64,000 nucleotides of DNA from Corynebacterium halotolerans (GCF_001056295.1 NZ_JVMD01000015.1:372001-436000); one strand, 5' to 3'; positions 47,095 through 56,315 are shown, counted from the stretch's first letter. Made by a program: numbers and translations. The notes: generated by a model not told the origin, from the letters alone.

Positions 47095-48717
47095 ATGAAT
47101 AATTCCGTGCAAGAAATTGGCGTTCTCATCGTCGGCGCGGGCTTCTCCGGCCTCGCCGCCGGCACTCGCCTGCGAAAGGCGGGGATCGAGGATTTCCGCA
47201 TCATCGACCGCGGCCACGACGTCGGCGGCACCTGGCGCGACAACACCTACCCGGGCGCGGCGTGCGACGTGCCCAGCCACCTGTACTCCCTGTCCTTCGC
47301 CCAGGAATTCGACTGGTCCCGCAGCTTCGGCACCCAGCCGGAAATCGCGGAGTACCAGCGCAGCGTCGCCGTCGAGCAGGGCCTGTACCCGCACCTGCTG
47401 TTCCGCACCGAAATGATCGACGCCCGGTGGGACGAGGCCGCCGGCCGCTGGCTGGTCAAGACCCGCGAGGTCCCGCAGCATGACGACGACCGCCGCACGG
47501 TCGTCGCCACCTCCGGGGAAATGGCGGACAAGGTGTTCGGCGGCGGCTCGGCGCAGGAGTCCGGCGAGGAGGCCGCCGCCGCGGCCGAGCCGGAGATCAC
47601 CACCTGGTCGGCGCGCGACCTGATCCTCGGCGTCGGCGCCCTGTGCGAGCCGCGCCTGCCCGACATCGAGGGCATTGAGGAGTTCGAGGGCACGATCTTC
47701 CACTCGGCCCGCTGGGACCACGACGTCGACCTGCGCGGCAAGCGCGTGGCGGTCATCGGCACCGGCGCGTCGGCCATCCAGATCGTCCCGCAGATCGCCC
47801 CGATCGCCGGCCACCTGGACGTCTACCAGCGCACCGCCCCCTACGTGATCCCGCGCCTCGACCGCGCGTACATGGGTTGGGAGCGCGCGGCGCTGCGCAA
47901 CGTGCCGGGCCTGCGCCGCGTGGTCCGCGCCCAGGACTACTTCTTCCGCGAGCTGCAGGTCCCGGGCCTGACCAAGAACGAAAAGCTCATGGCCCCGATC
48001 AAGTTCGTGGCGCTGCAGCAGCTGCGCCGTCAGGTCCGCGACCGCGAATTGCGCGAGAAGCTGACCCCGAACTTCACCATCGGCTGCAAGCGCATGCTGA
48101 TCTCGAACAACTACTACCCGGCGATCGCCAGCGACAACGTCGATCTGGTCACCGATCCGATCCAGCGGGTCAACGCCCACTCGATCACCACGGCCGACGG
48201 CACGGAGCGCCCGATCGACGTGCTCATCGTCTGCACCGGCTTCCACGTCACCGACTCGCCGACGTTCGCGCTGGTCCACGGCCGCAGCGGCGAATCGCTG
48301 GCGGAGATGTGGGGCCGCAACGGCATGGCCGCCCACAAGGGCACCACGATCCACGGCTTCCCGAACCTGTCGGTGCTCATGGGCCCGGCCACCGGCCTGG
48401 GCCACACGTCGATGATCTACATGATCGAGTCGCAGATGAACTACGTCATGGAGATGCTGAAGACCAAGCGCCGCCACGGCGCCGACGTCGCCGAGGTGTC
48501 CGAGCGCGCCCAGGAGGAGTGGAACGACTGGGTCCGCGAGCGCCTGCCCGGCACGGTGTGGGTCAGCGGCTGCGGTTCCTGGTACCTCGACGAGCACGGC
48601 AACGCCCCGGCGGTGTGGCCGAGCTGGACGTGGAAGTTCCGCGCGAAGACCAAGAAGTTCGATGCGTCGTCGTATGACCTGCGCGTGGCCAAGCCGGTCG
48701 CGGCGGTGAGCGGCTAG
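47095..48717 (+). CDS. FAD-dependent Baeyer-Villiger-type monooxygenase
   Basis: A 540-residue flavoprotein. The FAD site GAGFSGLAAGTRLR is at residues 14-27, with DVGGTWRDNTYPGAACDVPSHLYS, the Baeyer-Villiger fingerprint FEGTIFHSARWDHD, and the NADPH site VIGTGASAIQIVPQIAP. These enzymes insert oxygen next to a ketone or hydroxylate using NADPH; the substrate is not inferable. A Gly/Ala/Glu insert (GGGSAQESGEEAAAAAEPE, about 152-170) lies between the two binding sites. It is monocistronic with a terminator downstream. Confidence 0.9.
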   Translation: MNNSVQEIGVLIVGAGFSGLAAGTRLRKAGIEDFRIIDRGHDVGGTWRDNTYPGAACDVPSHLYSLSFAQEFDWSRSFGTQPEIAEYQRSVAVEQGLYPHLLFRTEMIDARWDEAAGRWLVKTREVPQHDDDRRTVVATSGEMADKVFGGGSAQESGEEAAAAAEPEITTWSARDLILGVGALCEPRLPDIEGIEEFEGTIFHSARWDHDVDLRGKRVAVIGTGASAIQIVPQIAPIAGHLDVYQRTAPYVIPRLDRAYMGWERAALRNVPGLRRVVRAQDYFFRELQVPGLTKNEKLMAPIKFVALQQLRRQVRDRELREKLTPNFTIGCKRMLISNNYYPAIASDNVDLVTDPIQRVNAHSITTADGTERPIDVLIVCTGFHVTDSPTFALVHGRSGESLAEMWGRNGMAAHKGTTIHGFPNLSVLMGPATGLGHTSMIYMIESQMNYVMEMLKTKRRHGADVAEVSERAQEEWNDWVRERLPGTVWVSGCGSWYLDEHGNAPAVWPSWTWKFRAKTKKFDASSYDLRVAKPVAAVSG

Positions 48718-48820
48718 CACCCGGGAAACCGGCGCCGGGTGAATCGGCGCCGGGAAACCAGCGCCCGTTAACCCGGCACCCGTAAACCCGGCACCCGGGA
48801 AACCGGACCCATTGATCCGG

Positions 48821-48872
48821 AAAACGCCCGGTGGCCCCGGCCGACGAAAGTCGGCCGGGGCCACCGGGTTTT
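48821..48872. terminator. Bidirectional terminator
   Basis: CCCGGTGGCCCCGGCCGA and its complement form an 18-bp stem around CGAAAG, flanked by AAAACG and TTTTCTC. It separates the monooxygenase from the convergent hydrolase gene. The preceding 100 bases carry GCACCCG/GGAAACC-type short repeats. Confidence 0.9.
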
Positions 48873-48882
48873 CTCGCGCCCG

Positions 48883-49725
48883 CTACACTCCGGCGCTGCG
48901 GCGGATGCAGTCGGCGATGGTCCTGCCGTCGTCGATCATCGGCACGTGCCCGAGGCCGGGCAGGAGGTGCAGCGGCACGTCGGGCAGCACCTCGTGGTGC
49001 CGCTTCCAGCCGCGGATCAGGGTGAGGTCGGAGGTGCCCCAGTAGCTCGTCTGGGGAGCGCCGGCGACGTCGGGGGAGAAGGTGAAGCTCGCGCGCAGGC
49101 CGTGGTCGATGACCTTGTTGCCCAGCATGTTCTTCGCGTCGCGTTCGACGGCCGCGGGATCGAGGCGCCACGGTTTCGCCGAGAACATCCCGAACATCGA
49201 CGTGCGCCCGAAGGCGGTCTTCGACATCGCCGGGAGCATCGGCCGCAGCACCCGGCCGATGCCGCGCAACGCCAGGAACTGGGCGACGGTGCGGCGCTGG
49301 TCCCACGGGCCGTGGAAGAATCCGGCCGGGTTGAAGGCGGTCGCGGACGCCGCATGCCCCCGCCGGGCCAGCTCCAGCGCGAAATAACCGCCCAGCGAGT
49401 TGCCCGCCACGTGCGGCTTTTCGCCGTCGACCGCCACTTCGCGCAGGAACGCGGCGAGTTGGTCGATCATGTGCTCGACGATGTCGTCGTCAAGCGAATC
49501 GGGATCCGGAGACGCGGCATGGCCCGGAAGGTCGATGGCCACCACGCGGAAGTGGTCGACGAGCCCGGGCAGCACGTCGTCCCAGGCGTGGCGCGAATGG
49601 CAGATGCCGTGGATGAGCACCAGCGTCGGGCCCGCGCCGTGGATGGAATGGGCGATGGCGGACGGCGTGGCGTCGCTGGGGACGTCGCGGCCGGTCACGG
49701 GGGTTGCGTCGGGATTCTGCGTCAT
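48883..49725 (-). CDS. Alpha/beta hydrolase
   Basis: A 280-residue hydrolase. The oxyanion hole region is LVLIHGICHSRHAW (HG 39-40), the nucleophile elbow GNSLGG has Ser110, DLPGHA follows a beta strand, and GLGHVPMIDD near the end supplies the His. This is a typical family of small esterases and lipases or C-C hydrolases; the substrate is unknown. ATG at 49725 is chosen because sequence upstream is not coding-like. Confidence 0.85.
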   Translation of the reverse strand: MTQNPDATPVTGRDVPSDATPSAIAHSIHGAGPTLVLIHGICHSRHAWDDVLPGLVDHFRVVAIDLPGHAASPDPDSLDDDIVEHMIDQLAAFLREVAVDGEKPHVAGNSLGGYFALELARRGHAASATAFNPAGFFHGPWDQRRTVAQFLALRGIGRVLRPMLPAMSKTAFGRTSMFGMFSAKPWRLDPAAVERDAKNMLGNKVIDHGLRASFTFSPDVAGAPQTSYWGTSDLTLIRGWKRHHEVLPDVPLHLLPGLGHVPMIDDGRTIADCIRRSAGV

Positions 49726-49814
49726 GCGCAACAGGCTATTGCAGGCGAAACCATGCCGCGGCCGTTCCGGGGAAATCGGCGGAGGACCGGCTGGGCCGGC
49801 GTGACGGGCCCGGT

Positions 49815-50900
49815 TCAGTCGCCCTTGGTCGTCTCCGCCAGTCGGCGGCGCGCGGGGAAGTCCGGGGCGGCGACGGTCGCCTCGAGGGTGGCCTGGTCGG
49901 CGTAGGACGACGTCGCCCCCAGCGACCGCACCGCCAGCGAACCGGCGGCGGTGCCCAGCGCGACGGCGCGTTCGGCGGTGCCGCCGCGGGCGAGTTCCGC
50001 GGCGATGGTGCCCGCGAAGGCGTCGCCGGCGCCGGTGGTGTCGACGATCTCCTCCGCCGGGACCTTCAGCGACGGCTGGTGCCACACGATGCCGTCGCCG
50101 CCGTCGACCTCCGCGCGGGCGTAGACGGAGCCCTCGTCGCCCATGGAGATGACCACCGACGCGCAGTACTCCAGCAGCGCGTCGATCTGCGTGACGATGT
50201 CCCCGCGGCGGATGCCTTCGGCGGCGCCGAGCTTGCGCAGGACCTCCCAGGCTTCGGTGCGGTTGACGATCAGCGGGTCGGCGGTGTCGATGAGCGTCGG
50301 CGTCACCACGGTCACCGGCGCGAGGTTGAGGATGAACCGCGTGCCGTGCAGGTTGGCGATCATGCCGAGCTGCTCGGTGGCCTCCGGGCGCAGCTCGCCC
50401 TGGGCGAGGAGGATGTCGGCCTCCGAGATTTCGGCGGTGAACTCCATCGGGTCGGTGATGGCGTTGGCGCCGCTGGTGACGAACACCATGTGGTCGCCGT
50501 CGGGCTTCGTGGCGATGAACGCGGAGCCGGTCGGTTCGTCCCAGGTGGTCTGAATCGAGTGGGCGTCGACGCCGTTGGCGGCGAGCTCCGACAGGACGAG
50601 GTCTGCGGCCGGATCCTCGCCGACGGTGCCGGCCATGATGGCGCGCACGCCCGCGTGGGCGACGGCGGAGGCCTGGTTGGCGCCCTTGCCGCCGAGCGCC
50701 TGGGCGGAGCTTTCGACGATCGCGGCCTCGCCCGGCACCGGGAATTCGGCGACTTGCGCGAGGGTGTCCTGGTGCAGCGAACCGCAGATCACGACCGCGG
50801 GCTCACCGGGGTCGGAATCCGGCATCAGGCGCTCGACGGTGGCGTCGATGGGCTGGATGGTGCGGTGGGTCCCGGGGGCGTTGCGGTGGTGGGGCTGCAT
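49815..50900 (-). CDS. PfkB-family sugar kinase, ribokinase-like
   Basis: A 361-residue kinase, likely phosphorylating ribose or a related sugar with ATP. Motifs are VVICGSLHQDTLAQVAEFP, ALGGKGANQASAVAHAGV (PfkB site 1) and EIVDTTGAGDAFAGTIAAEL (site 2 with the catalytic Asp). The first 25 codons (from ATG at 50900) have GC at every third base, so they are kept; an alternative ATG at 50825 leaves the conserved core. No ribose operon or LacI regulator is adjacent, so the sugar is unconfirmed. Confidence 0.85.
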   Translation of the reverse strand: MQPHHRNAPGTHRTIQPIDATVERLMPDSDPGEPAVVICGSLHQDTLAQVAEFPVPGEAAIVESSAQALGGKGANQASAVAHAGVRAIMAGTVGEDPAADLVLSELAANGVDAHSIQTTWDEPTGSAFIATKPDGDHMVFVTSGANAITDPMEFTAEISEADILLAQGELRPEATEQLGMIANLHGTRFILNLAPVTVVTPTLIDTADPLIVNRTEAWEVLRKLGAAEGIRRGDIVTQIDALLEYCASVVISMGDEGSVYARAEVDGGDGIVWHQPSLKVPAEEIVDTTGAGDAFAGTIAAELARGGTAERAVALGTAAGSLAVRSLGATSSYADQATLEATVAAPDFPARRRLAETTKGD

Positions 50901-51129
50901 GCCATCAACTCTGCCATGAGCGGCGAAAACGTGTCGGTTCGTGCACCCGAATGACGGTCGCGGGGCGGCGTCGGGAGTGGGGTTGCGGGGTGGCGGGCGC
51001 GGGGATGCGGCCGCTTTGCGACGGCCATGTCCCGGTGATTCGCCGGCGCTTGCTAAATTGAGCCGGTGCGCGATGGACGCGGCGGTGACGCCGGGGGTCG
51101 CGGACACCGGGGAGCCGGTCGGCTGCCTC

Positions 51130-51203
51130 GCCCCTGTAGCTCAGTCGGTTAGAGCCGCGGACTCATAATCCGTAGGTCGCGGGTTCGAGCCCCGCCGGGG
51201 GCA
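51130..51203 (+). tRNA. tRNA with anticodon CAT (Ile2 or elongator Met)
   Basis: A 74-base cloverleaf: acceptor GCCCCTG/CGGGGGC, D arm TAGCTCAGTCGGTTAGAGC, anticodon loop CTCATAA (CAT at 51164-51166), T arm GCGGGTTCGAGCCCCGC. A CAT anticodon is used by initiator Met, elongator Met and, after C-to-lysidine change, Ile2. The acceptor stem is unlike initiator (no mismatch at position 1) and the GCCCCT start is closer to actinobacterial tRNA-Ile2, but this is not decisive. Confidence 0.9.
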
Positions 51204-51211
51204 CGTGAAGA

Positions 51212-51254
51212 GCATCCCCGCCGGGCCCCGCCCGGTGGGGATGCGTCGTTTTCG
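51212..51254 (+). terminator. Terminator after the CAT tRNA
   Basis: GCATCCCCGCCGGGC pairs with GCCCGGTGGGGATGC (15 bp, one G-T), followed by GTCGTTTTC. Also faces the convergent exporter gene. Confidence 0.75.
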
Positions 51255-51263
51255 GGTGGGGGT

Positions 51264-52904
51264 TCACTCGGCGTTTGCGGCAGAGGATTCTTCGGCGCTG
51301 CGGCGGACCATGAACGCGCACAGGAACCCGATGGCCAGGGCGGCGACCGTGGCGAAGAGGGACAGCCTGGTGGCGTCGGCGAAAAGCTGGGACAGCGCTG
51401 CGACGGTCTCATCCGGCGTGCCCTGGGCGCGGAGCATCGGCAGGAGGCCGCCCGCCGACTCCGTGAGGGGATCGGCGAAGGGGGCGGCATCCGCCGGAAG
51501 GTTGCCCGAGTAGGTGCGGATGCCCACCGTCAGCATGGCGCCTGCGAGGGCCGCGCCCAGCGCCGACCCGACCTGGCGGATGGTCGACTGCGTCGCCGAG
51601 GCTTGGCCGGACAGCGCGTCCGGTATGTCGCCGAGCACCAGCGACGTCAGCTGGGCCGACGCCAGGCCGAGCCCCAGCCCGTAGATGACCAGCGCCACGA
51701 CGATAAGCCACAACGGCTGCTCCGGGCGTTCCTCGGCCGCCAGCTGGAGGGCGCCGAAGACTTCGAGACCGAGGCCGAGCAGGACGACTCCCGGTGCGCC
51801 GATGCGGGCGGCGAGGTGCCGCGCCATCGCGCCGGACAGAAATGCGCCGAACGCCATGCCCGCGAGAATGAGGCCGGTGACCACCGTCGACAGGCCGACC
51901 GCGGAAATGAGGTAGAGGGGCAGGACGAAGACGAGGGCGAACTCGCCCACGGCGACGAGCAGCGCCGTCGCGTTGCCCCAGCTGAACGTCGGGTAGCGGA
52001 ACATGTCCAGCTCGAGCAGCACCGGGGCATCCGCCTTCGCCCGCGAGCTTTCCACCGCCACGAACGCGATGAGCGCTACCGCGCCGACGAACAGCGCGAT
52101 CCCCGCCGCGGAGGGCAGCGCCGCCGGCCAGTCGAGCGGGCCGATGGAGAAGGGGCGGATCTGCGACCAAAAGCCGATCTTGGGGCCCTCGATGATGCCG
52201 AATACCAAGGTGCCGAAGCCGAGGGAGGACAGGAAGAACCCGGCCCTGTCGAACTGGGGGGACCGGCCGCCGGCCCCGGTGTCCGGCACCACCGCGAGGC
52301 TCGCCGCGAAGAGGATGGCGGCGATGGGGACGTTGACCCAGAAGATCGATTCCCATCCGATGTTCTCGGTGAGCAGTCCGCCGGCCAGGGGGCCGATGGC
52401 CGCCGCACCGGCCATCACGGCACCCCACACGCCGAAGGCAGCCGCGCGTTCCTTGCCGCGGAAGACGACGTTGACGGTCGACAGCGTCGAGGGCAGGATC
52501 GCCGCGCCGCCGAGGCCCTGCACCACGCGTGCGCCGATGAGGGCGCCGCCGCCGGTGGACAGCGCCGCCATCACCGATCCCGCCGCGAACAGGGCCAGGC
52601 CCGCCAGGAACAGTTTCCGGCGGCCGAAGAGGTCGCCGATCCGTCCGGCGGTCAGCAGGAATGCGGCGAAGACCACCGAGTACAGACTGGTGACCCATTG
52701 GGCGCCGGCGAGGTCCAGGCCGACCTCGCGGATGATGGTGGGCATGGAAACGCCGACGATGGTGCCGTCGAGGACGACCATCCCGAGCCCCGCGGCGAGA
52801 ACGCCGAGTGCCGCCCAGCGGCGGGGATGATTCGCGGCCGCGTCGTCCGCGCGCCCGGACCGATGGGCGGCCGGATGGTCACCCGAACCTGATGTCGTGC
52901 TCAT
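51264..52904 (-). CDS. Drug:H+ antiporter-2 (14-TM, DHA2) MFS exporter
   Basis: A 546-residue membrane protein. The first helix with LGMVVLDGTIVGVSMPTI is the DHA2 'motif D1'; RIGDLFGRRKLFLAGLALFAAGSVMAAL is motif A; GARVVQGLGGAAILPSTLSTVN is motif B; and WGAVMAGAAAIGPLAGGLLTENIGWESIFWVNVPIA is motif C. Fourteen helices can be counted. Such pumps export quaternary amines, dyes or antibiotics using the proton gradient. No TetR regulator is next to it. Confidence 0.9.
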   Translation of the reverse strand: MSTTSGSGDHPAAHRSGRADDAAANHPRRWAALGVLAAGLGMVVLDGTIVGVSMPTIIREVGLDLAGAQWVTSLYSVVFAAFLLTAGRIGDLFGRRKLFLAGLALFAAGSVMAALSTGGGALIGARVVQGLGGAAILPSTLSTVNVVFRGKERAAAFGVWGAVMAGAAAIGPLAGGLLTENIGWESIFWVNVPIAAILFAASLAVVPDTGAGGRSPQFDRAGFFLSSLGFGTLVFGIIEGPKIGFWSQIRPFSIGPLDWPAALPSAAGIALFVGAVALIAFVAVESSRAKADAPVLLELDMFRYPTFSWGNATALLVAVGEFALVFVLPLYLISAVGLSTVVTGLILAGMAFGAFLSGAMARHLAARIGAPGVVLLGLGLEVFGALQLAAEERPEQPLWLIVVALVIYGLGLGLASAQLTSLVLGDIPDALSGQASATQSTIRQVGSALGAALAGAMLTVGIRTYSGNLPADAAPFADPLTESAGGLLPMLRAQGTPDETVAALSQLFADATRLSLFATVAALAIGFLCAFMVRRSAEESSAANAE

Positions 52905-53034
52905 GAATCCACGGTACGTCCGGCACAAACGTGCGGCATCGGTGAAAAGTCGGAGGTTTCCCCGGCCGAGGGCGCCTCAGCGGTCGTCGGTTCCCCTGTG
53001 GTCGCCACCGGTGGGTAACCCCGCCGCTGCGACC

Positions 53035-53754
53035 TCAGGCGCCCTCGCGCTCATGTCCTTCGCGACCGTTGCCGTCGCCACCGGGGTTTCGGTTGCCCCA
53101 GCGGAAGAAGTTCCACAGGCGGTGGCTGGGATCGCGGTCGTACTCGCGCTCCTGATAGTCGAAGACGGGCAGCCGCCATTGCCGCCAGATGGACAGCAGG
53201 CGGGTGACGAAGGCGACCGTGACCGACGCGATGATGGTCACGCTCTCAGACGCGCCCATCCAGTCGAGTGCGAAGTAGACGACCGTGGCCAGCAGGGCGA
53301 TGGAGGCGTACAGCTCCTTCTGGAACACCAGCGGCACGCGGTCGCACAGCAGGTCGCGCAGCACGCCACCGAAGACGCCGGTGAGCACCGCCGCGACGAC
53401 GGCGATGATGAACCCGTAGCCCATCTCCAGGGCGATGCGGATGCCGATCACGGCGAAGGCGGACAGGCCCACGGCGTCGAGCACCAGGAACAGCACCCGG
53501 AAGTGCTCCATGAGGAAGGAAATGGACACCGTCAGAATCGCGGCGCCGATGATGAGCAGCAGATACTGCGGGTCCTCGACCCACACCAGCGGGTAGTGGC
53601 CGAGGACGAGGTCGCGGATGGTGCCGCCGCCGATGGCGGTGACGCAGGCGATGGTGGACACGCCGAAGAGGTCCATTTTCTGGCGACCGGCGGCCAGGGC
53701 GCCGGTCATCCCCTCGGCGGTGATGCCGATGACCCACAACACATGGAGCAGCAT
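53035..53754 (-). CDS. TRIC-family cation channel (UPF0126)
   Basis: A 239-residue protein with six or seven hydrophobic segments and the two repeated glycine motifs GGGTIRDLVLGHYPL and GGVLRDLLCDRVPL, which are the signature of the prokaryotic TRIC/UPF0126 proteins, trimeric potassium-permeable channels. A hydrophilic C-terminus of about 45 residues is charged (RQWRLPVFDYQEREYDRDPSHRLWNFFRWG). It is alone between convergent and divergent neighbours. Confidence 0.88.
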   Translation of the reverse strand: MLLHVLWVIGITAEGMTGALAAGRQKMDLFGVSTIACVTAIGGGTIRDLVLGHYPLVWVEDPQYLLLIIGAAILTVSISFLMEHFRVLFLVLDAVGLSAFAVIGIRIALEMGYGFIIAVVAAVLTGVFGGVLRDLLCDRVPLVFQKELYASIALLATVVYFALDWMGASESVTIIASVTVAFVTRLLSIWRQWRLPVFDYQEREYDRDPSHRLWNFFRWGNRNPGGDGNGREGHEREGA

Positions 53755-53784
53755 GGCTCAACGGTAGACCATCGGCCGGTCGGA

Positions 53785-54486
53785 TCAGGCGTCGAGCAGC
53801 TTCTTCATCTGCTCGATCTCGGCCTTCTGGGCGGAGACGATGCTCTCGGCGAGCTCGCGGGTCGGCTTGTTCTCGCCGTCCCGGATGACGGATTCGGCCA
53901 TGTCGATCGCGCCCCCGTGGTGCTCGATCATGCCCTCGAGGAACAGGCGGTCGAACTCCGGCCCCTTCGCCTCGGCGAGCTTCTTCATGGCGTCGTCGGA
54001 AAGCATGCCCTTCATGTCCTCCGGGGAATCGCCGTGGCCCCCGTGCCCGTCGTGCGACTCGTGGATGGCCGGGGCGGCCGGATCCTCGCCCCAGGCGGCC
54101 AGGCGGGCGCTCATCTGCTCGATCTCGCGGCCCTGCGACTCCGCGATCTTCTTGCCCAGATCGATGATGTCGGAGTTTTCGGTGCGGCCGTCGATGAGGC
54201 CGACCATGGTCACCGCCTGCTGGTGGTGGGCCATCATCATGCGGTTGAAGGCCACGTCGGCGTCGTTGTGGGGGCCGGAATCCTCGGCCTCTGGCATTTC
54301 GGTCTCGGGCTGGGAGGACGCCCCGGCGGCGCCCGGGGTCCGGTCCCCGTCGGCGGACTTGCCGTCCGAGGCGGCGGGCCGGTCGATCCCGCCGTTGCCG
54401 TCGTCGGATCCGCAGGCGGCCATGGTCAGCGACAGGGCGACCGTGCCGGCCAGCGCCATACCGCGGAGAAATCGCTTCGCTTTCAT
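53785..54486 (-). CDS. DUF305 lipoprotein
   Basis: A 233-residue exported lipoprotein. The signal peptide ends LTMAAC (lipid-modified Cys25), then a disordered stretch (to about 70) and the DUF305 four-helix bundle, duplicated: VAFNRMMMAHHQQAVTMVGLI and FDRLFLEGMIEHHGGAIDMAES, each with the M-x-x-HH metal-like motif. DUF305 proteins are often linked to copper or stress. The start of the divergent symporter leader lies 150 bases upstream. Confidence 0.9.
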   Translation of the reverse strand: MKAKRFLRGMALAGTVALSLTMAACGSDDGNGGIDRPAASDGKSADGDRTPGAAGASSQPETEMPEAEDSGPHNDADVAFNRMMMAHHQQAVTMVGLIDGRTENSDIIDLGKKIAESQGREIEQMSARLAAWGEDPAAPAIHESHDGHGGHGDSPEDMKGMLSDDAMKKLAEAKGPEFDRLFLEGMIEHHGGAIDMAESVIRDGENKPTRELAESIVSAQKAEIEQMKKLLDA

Positions 54487-54599
54487 ACGCTCACCTTGCC
54501 ACCCGAAGCGGCGGCGGCGAAAGCGCCGCGCCCCGGCGGGCGGACGTGATTTCCGCCGCCTCCCGTGCAGCCCCTTCCGCGCCTCTTCCGCGGACTTTG

Positions 54600-54629
54600 T
54601 TGACAGACCAATCAGTCTGGTTCTAGCGT
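54600..54629 (+). promoter_or_regulatory. Promoter with embedded inverted repeat upstream of a leaderless ORF
   Basis: TTGACA (54600-54605), 18 bases, TAGCGT (54624-54629). Between the boxes is AGACCAATCAGTCT, an imperfect inverted repeat that could be an operator. The predicted start falls at about 54636-54637, the ATG of the short ORF, so its message would be leaderless. Confidence 0.6.
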
Positions 54630-54636
54630 ATCGGTC

Positions 54637-54723
54637 ATGTCGATGATGCTCACGCGCAGGCTCTGGCTGGACCAGGGCCACTACCACGGGGACATGTGTC
54701 CGCGCCCCGTGGTTCCCGCCTGA
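54637..54723 (+). CDS. 28-residue candidate leader peptide, upstream of the symporter
   Basis: A 29-codon ORF reading MSMMLTRRLWLDQGHYHGD then MCPRPVVPA. The N-terminal LTRRLWLD followed later by a Cys resembles actinobacterial leader peptides with a 'LTRRL..D......C' theme found before sulfur or cysteine-related genes. It starts at the predicted transcription start and ends 89 bases before the symporter GTG. An attenuation role responding to cysteine or a nearby residue is inferred only. Confidence 0.45.
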   Translation: MSMMLTRRLWLDQGHYHGDMCPRPVVPA

Positions 54724-54812
54724 TCGACCCAACGGCCGCCACCCCGGACCGCGGGTCGCCTCCTCCTTCCGTTCACCCGCGCACCTCGCGCGCCACAAGG
54801 AAAGGCTCGACC

Positions 54813-56306
54813 GTGAGCACCTCTTCTCCGGCGGCCGAACGCCGCCGCATCGCACCCTCCCGGATCCCCGACTGGGCCACCGGTTTCGGCGCCCAGGTCA
54901 TCTACGGCCTGATCATCGGCCTCATCCTCGGCTTCGTCGCCCGCGGCACCGCCGAAGGCTCGGGCCTGCGCGCCGTCCTCGACTCCGTCGGCGGCGCCTA
55001 CGTCCAGCTGCTGAAGCTGATGGTCCCGCCGCTGGTGGTCACCGCGGTGATCACCTCGGTGGCCAACCTGCGCAAGGTCACCAACGCCGCGCGCCTGGCG
55101 TTGTCCACGCTGCTGTGGTTCGCCGCCACCGCCTTCGCCTCCGTCGTCGCGGGCCTGCTCATCGGCCTGTGGCTCAAGCCGGGCCTCGGCTCCGGCGTCG
55201 ATGCCGCCGCCGCGGAAGCCCCGTCGTCGACGGGCTCGTGGTGGGCGTTCCTGGCGGGCATCGTGCCCGAGAACATCCTCGGCCTGGGCGTCAAGGTCGC
55301 CGAGGACGGCGCTTCCCCGACGTTCAACGTCCTGCAGCTGCTGGTCATCTCCATCGCCCTGGGCATCGCGGCGGTGAAGGTCGGCGAACCGGCCGAGCCG
55401 TTCCTGCGGGGCACGGAGTCGTTGCTGCAGATCATCCAGAAGGTCCTGTGGTGGATCATCCGCCTGGCGCCGATCGGCACCGCGGCGTTGATCGGCCGCG
55501 CCGTCGCCGAGTACGGCTGGGAGGCCCTGGGGTCGCTGGGCAAGTTCACCCTGGCCATCTACGTGGGCCTGCTGGTGGTCATCGGCATCATTTACCCGGT
55601 GGTGCTGAAGGCCAACGGGCTGCCGGTGGGCGCGTTCTTCCGCCGCGTGTGGCCGGTGACGTCCTTGGGCTTCGTCACCCGCTCGTCGATGGGCGTCATG
55701 CCGGTGACCCAGCGCGTCACGGAGCGCCGCCTGGGCGTGCCCCGCGAGTACTCGTCCTTCGCCGTGCCGCTGGGCGCGACGACGAAGATGGACGGCTGCG
55801 CCGCGATTTACCCCGCCATCGCCGCCCTGTTCGTGGCGCGGTTCTACGGGGTGCAGCTGGGAGTGACCGATTACCTGCTCGTGGTCATCGTTTCGGTGCT
55901 GGGGTCGGCCGCGACGGCCGGCACGACGGGTGCGACGGTGATGCTGACCCTGACGCTGTCGACCCTGGGCCTGCCCCTGGAGGGCGTCGGCCTGCTGCTG
56001 GCCGTCGAGCCGATCCTGGACATGGGCCGCACCGCCGTCAACGTCACCGGCCAGGCGCTGGTTCCGGCGATCGTCGCCAAGCGCGCGGGCATCCTCGACG
56101 CGTCGGCCTTCGAGGGCGAACCGCGTCCGCTTGACGACGACGCCGCAGCCGCCGAATCCGGTTCCGCCGCCGCCGAGCCGGACGCAACCCAATCTGCCGC
56201 AACCGAACCGGCCGCTTCGGAGGTCCGGCCGGACGCGGACGCGCGGTCGTCGCAAAGCGATGCGGCGCAGGAGTGCACCGGGGCCGGGGTTTCCCTCCCG
56301 CGTTAG
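54813..56306 (+). CDS. Dicarboxylate/amino acid:cation symporter (DAACS family)
   Basis: A 497-residue membrane protein. The N-terminal VIYGLIIGLILGFV and LLKLMVPPLVVTAVITSVANL, the S-S-x-x-x-M-x-V loop SSMGVMPVTQRVTE, GATTKMDGCAAIYPAI and VLGSAATAGTTGATVMLTLTLSTLGL are DAACS signatures. Family members import glutamate, aspartate, dicarboxylates or L-cystine (TcyP-like). GTG start with AAGGAAAGG upstream. The C-terminal 45 residues are Ala/Glu/Ser-rich and disordered. The upstream short ORF with a Cys favours cystine but does not prove it. Confidence 0.88.
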   Translation: MSTSSPAAERRRIAPSRIPDWATGFGAQVIYGLIIGLILGFVARGTAEGSGLRAVLDSVGGAYVQLLKLMVPPLVVTAVITSVANLRKVTNAARLALSTLLWFAATAFASVVAGLLIGLWLKPGLGSGVDAAAAEAPSSTGSWWAFLAGIVPENILGLGVKVAEDGASPTFNVLQLLVISIALGIAAVKVGEPAEPFLRGTESLLQIIQKVLWWIIRLAPIGTAALIGRAVAEYGWEALGSLGKFTLAIYVGLLVVIGIIYPVVLKANGLPVGAFFRRVWPVTSLGFVTRSSMGVMPVTQRVTERRLGVPREYSSFAVPLGATTKMDGCAAIYPAIAALFVARFYGVQLGVTDYLLVVIVSVLGSAATAGTTGATVMLTLTLSTLGLPLEGVGLLLAVEPILDMGRTAVNVTGQALVPAIVAKRAGILDASAFEGEPRPLDDDAAAAESGSAAAEPDATQSAATEPAASEVRPDADARSSQSDAAQECTGAGVSLPR

Positions 56307-56315
56307 CCTTGGGGC

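Noticed and set aside
45352..48864. Very long minus-strand open frame opposite the PIN-PhoH and monooxygenase genes
   Set aside because: No recognisable motifs, Val/Gln/Arg/His-rich shadow of high-GC coding on the other strand.
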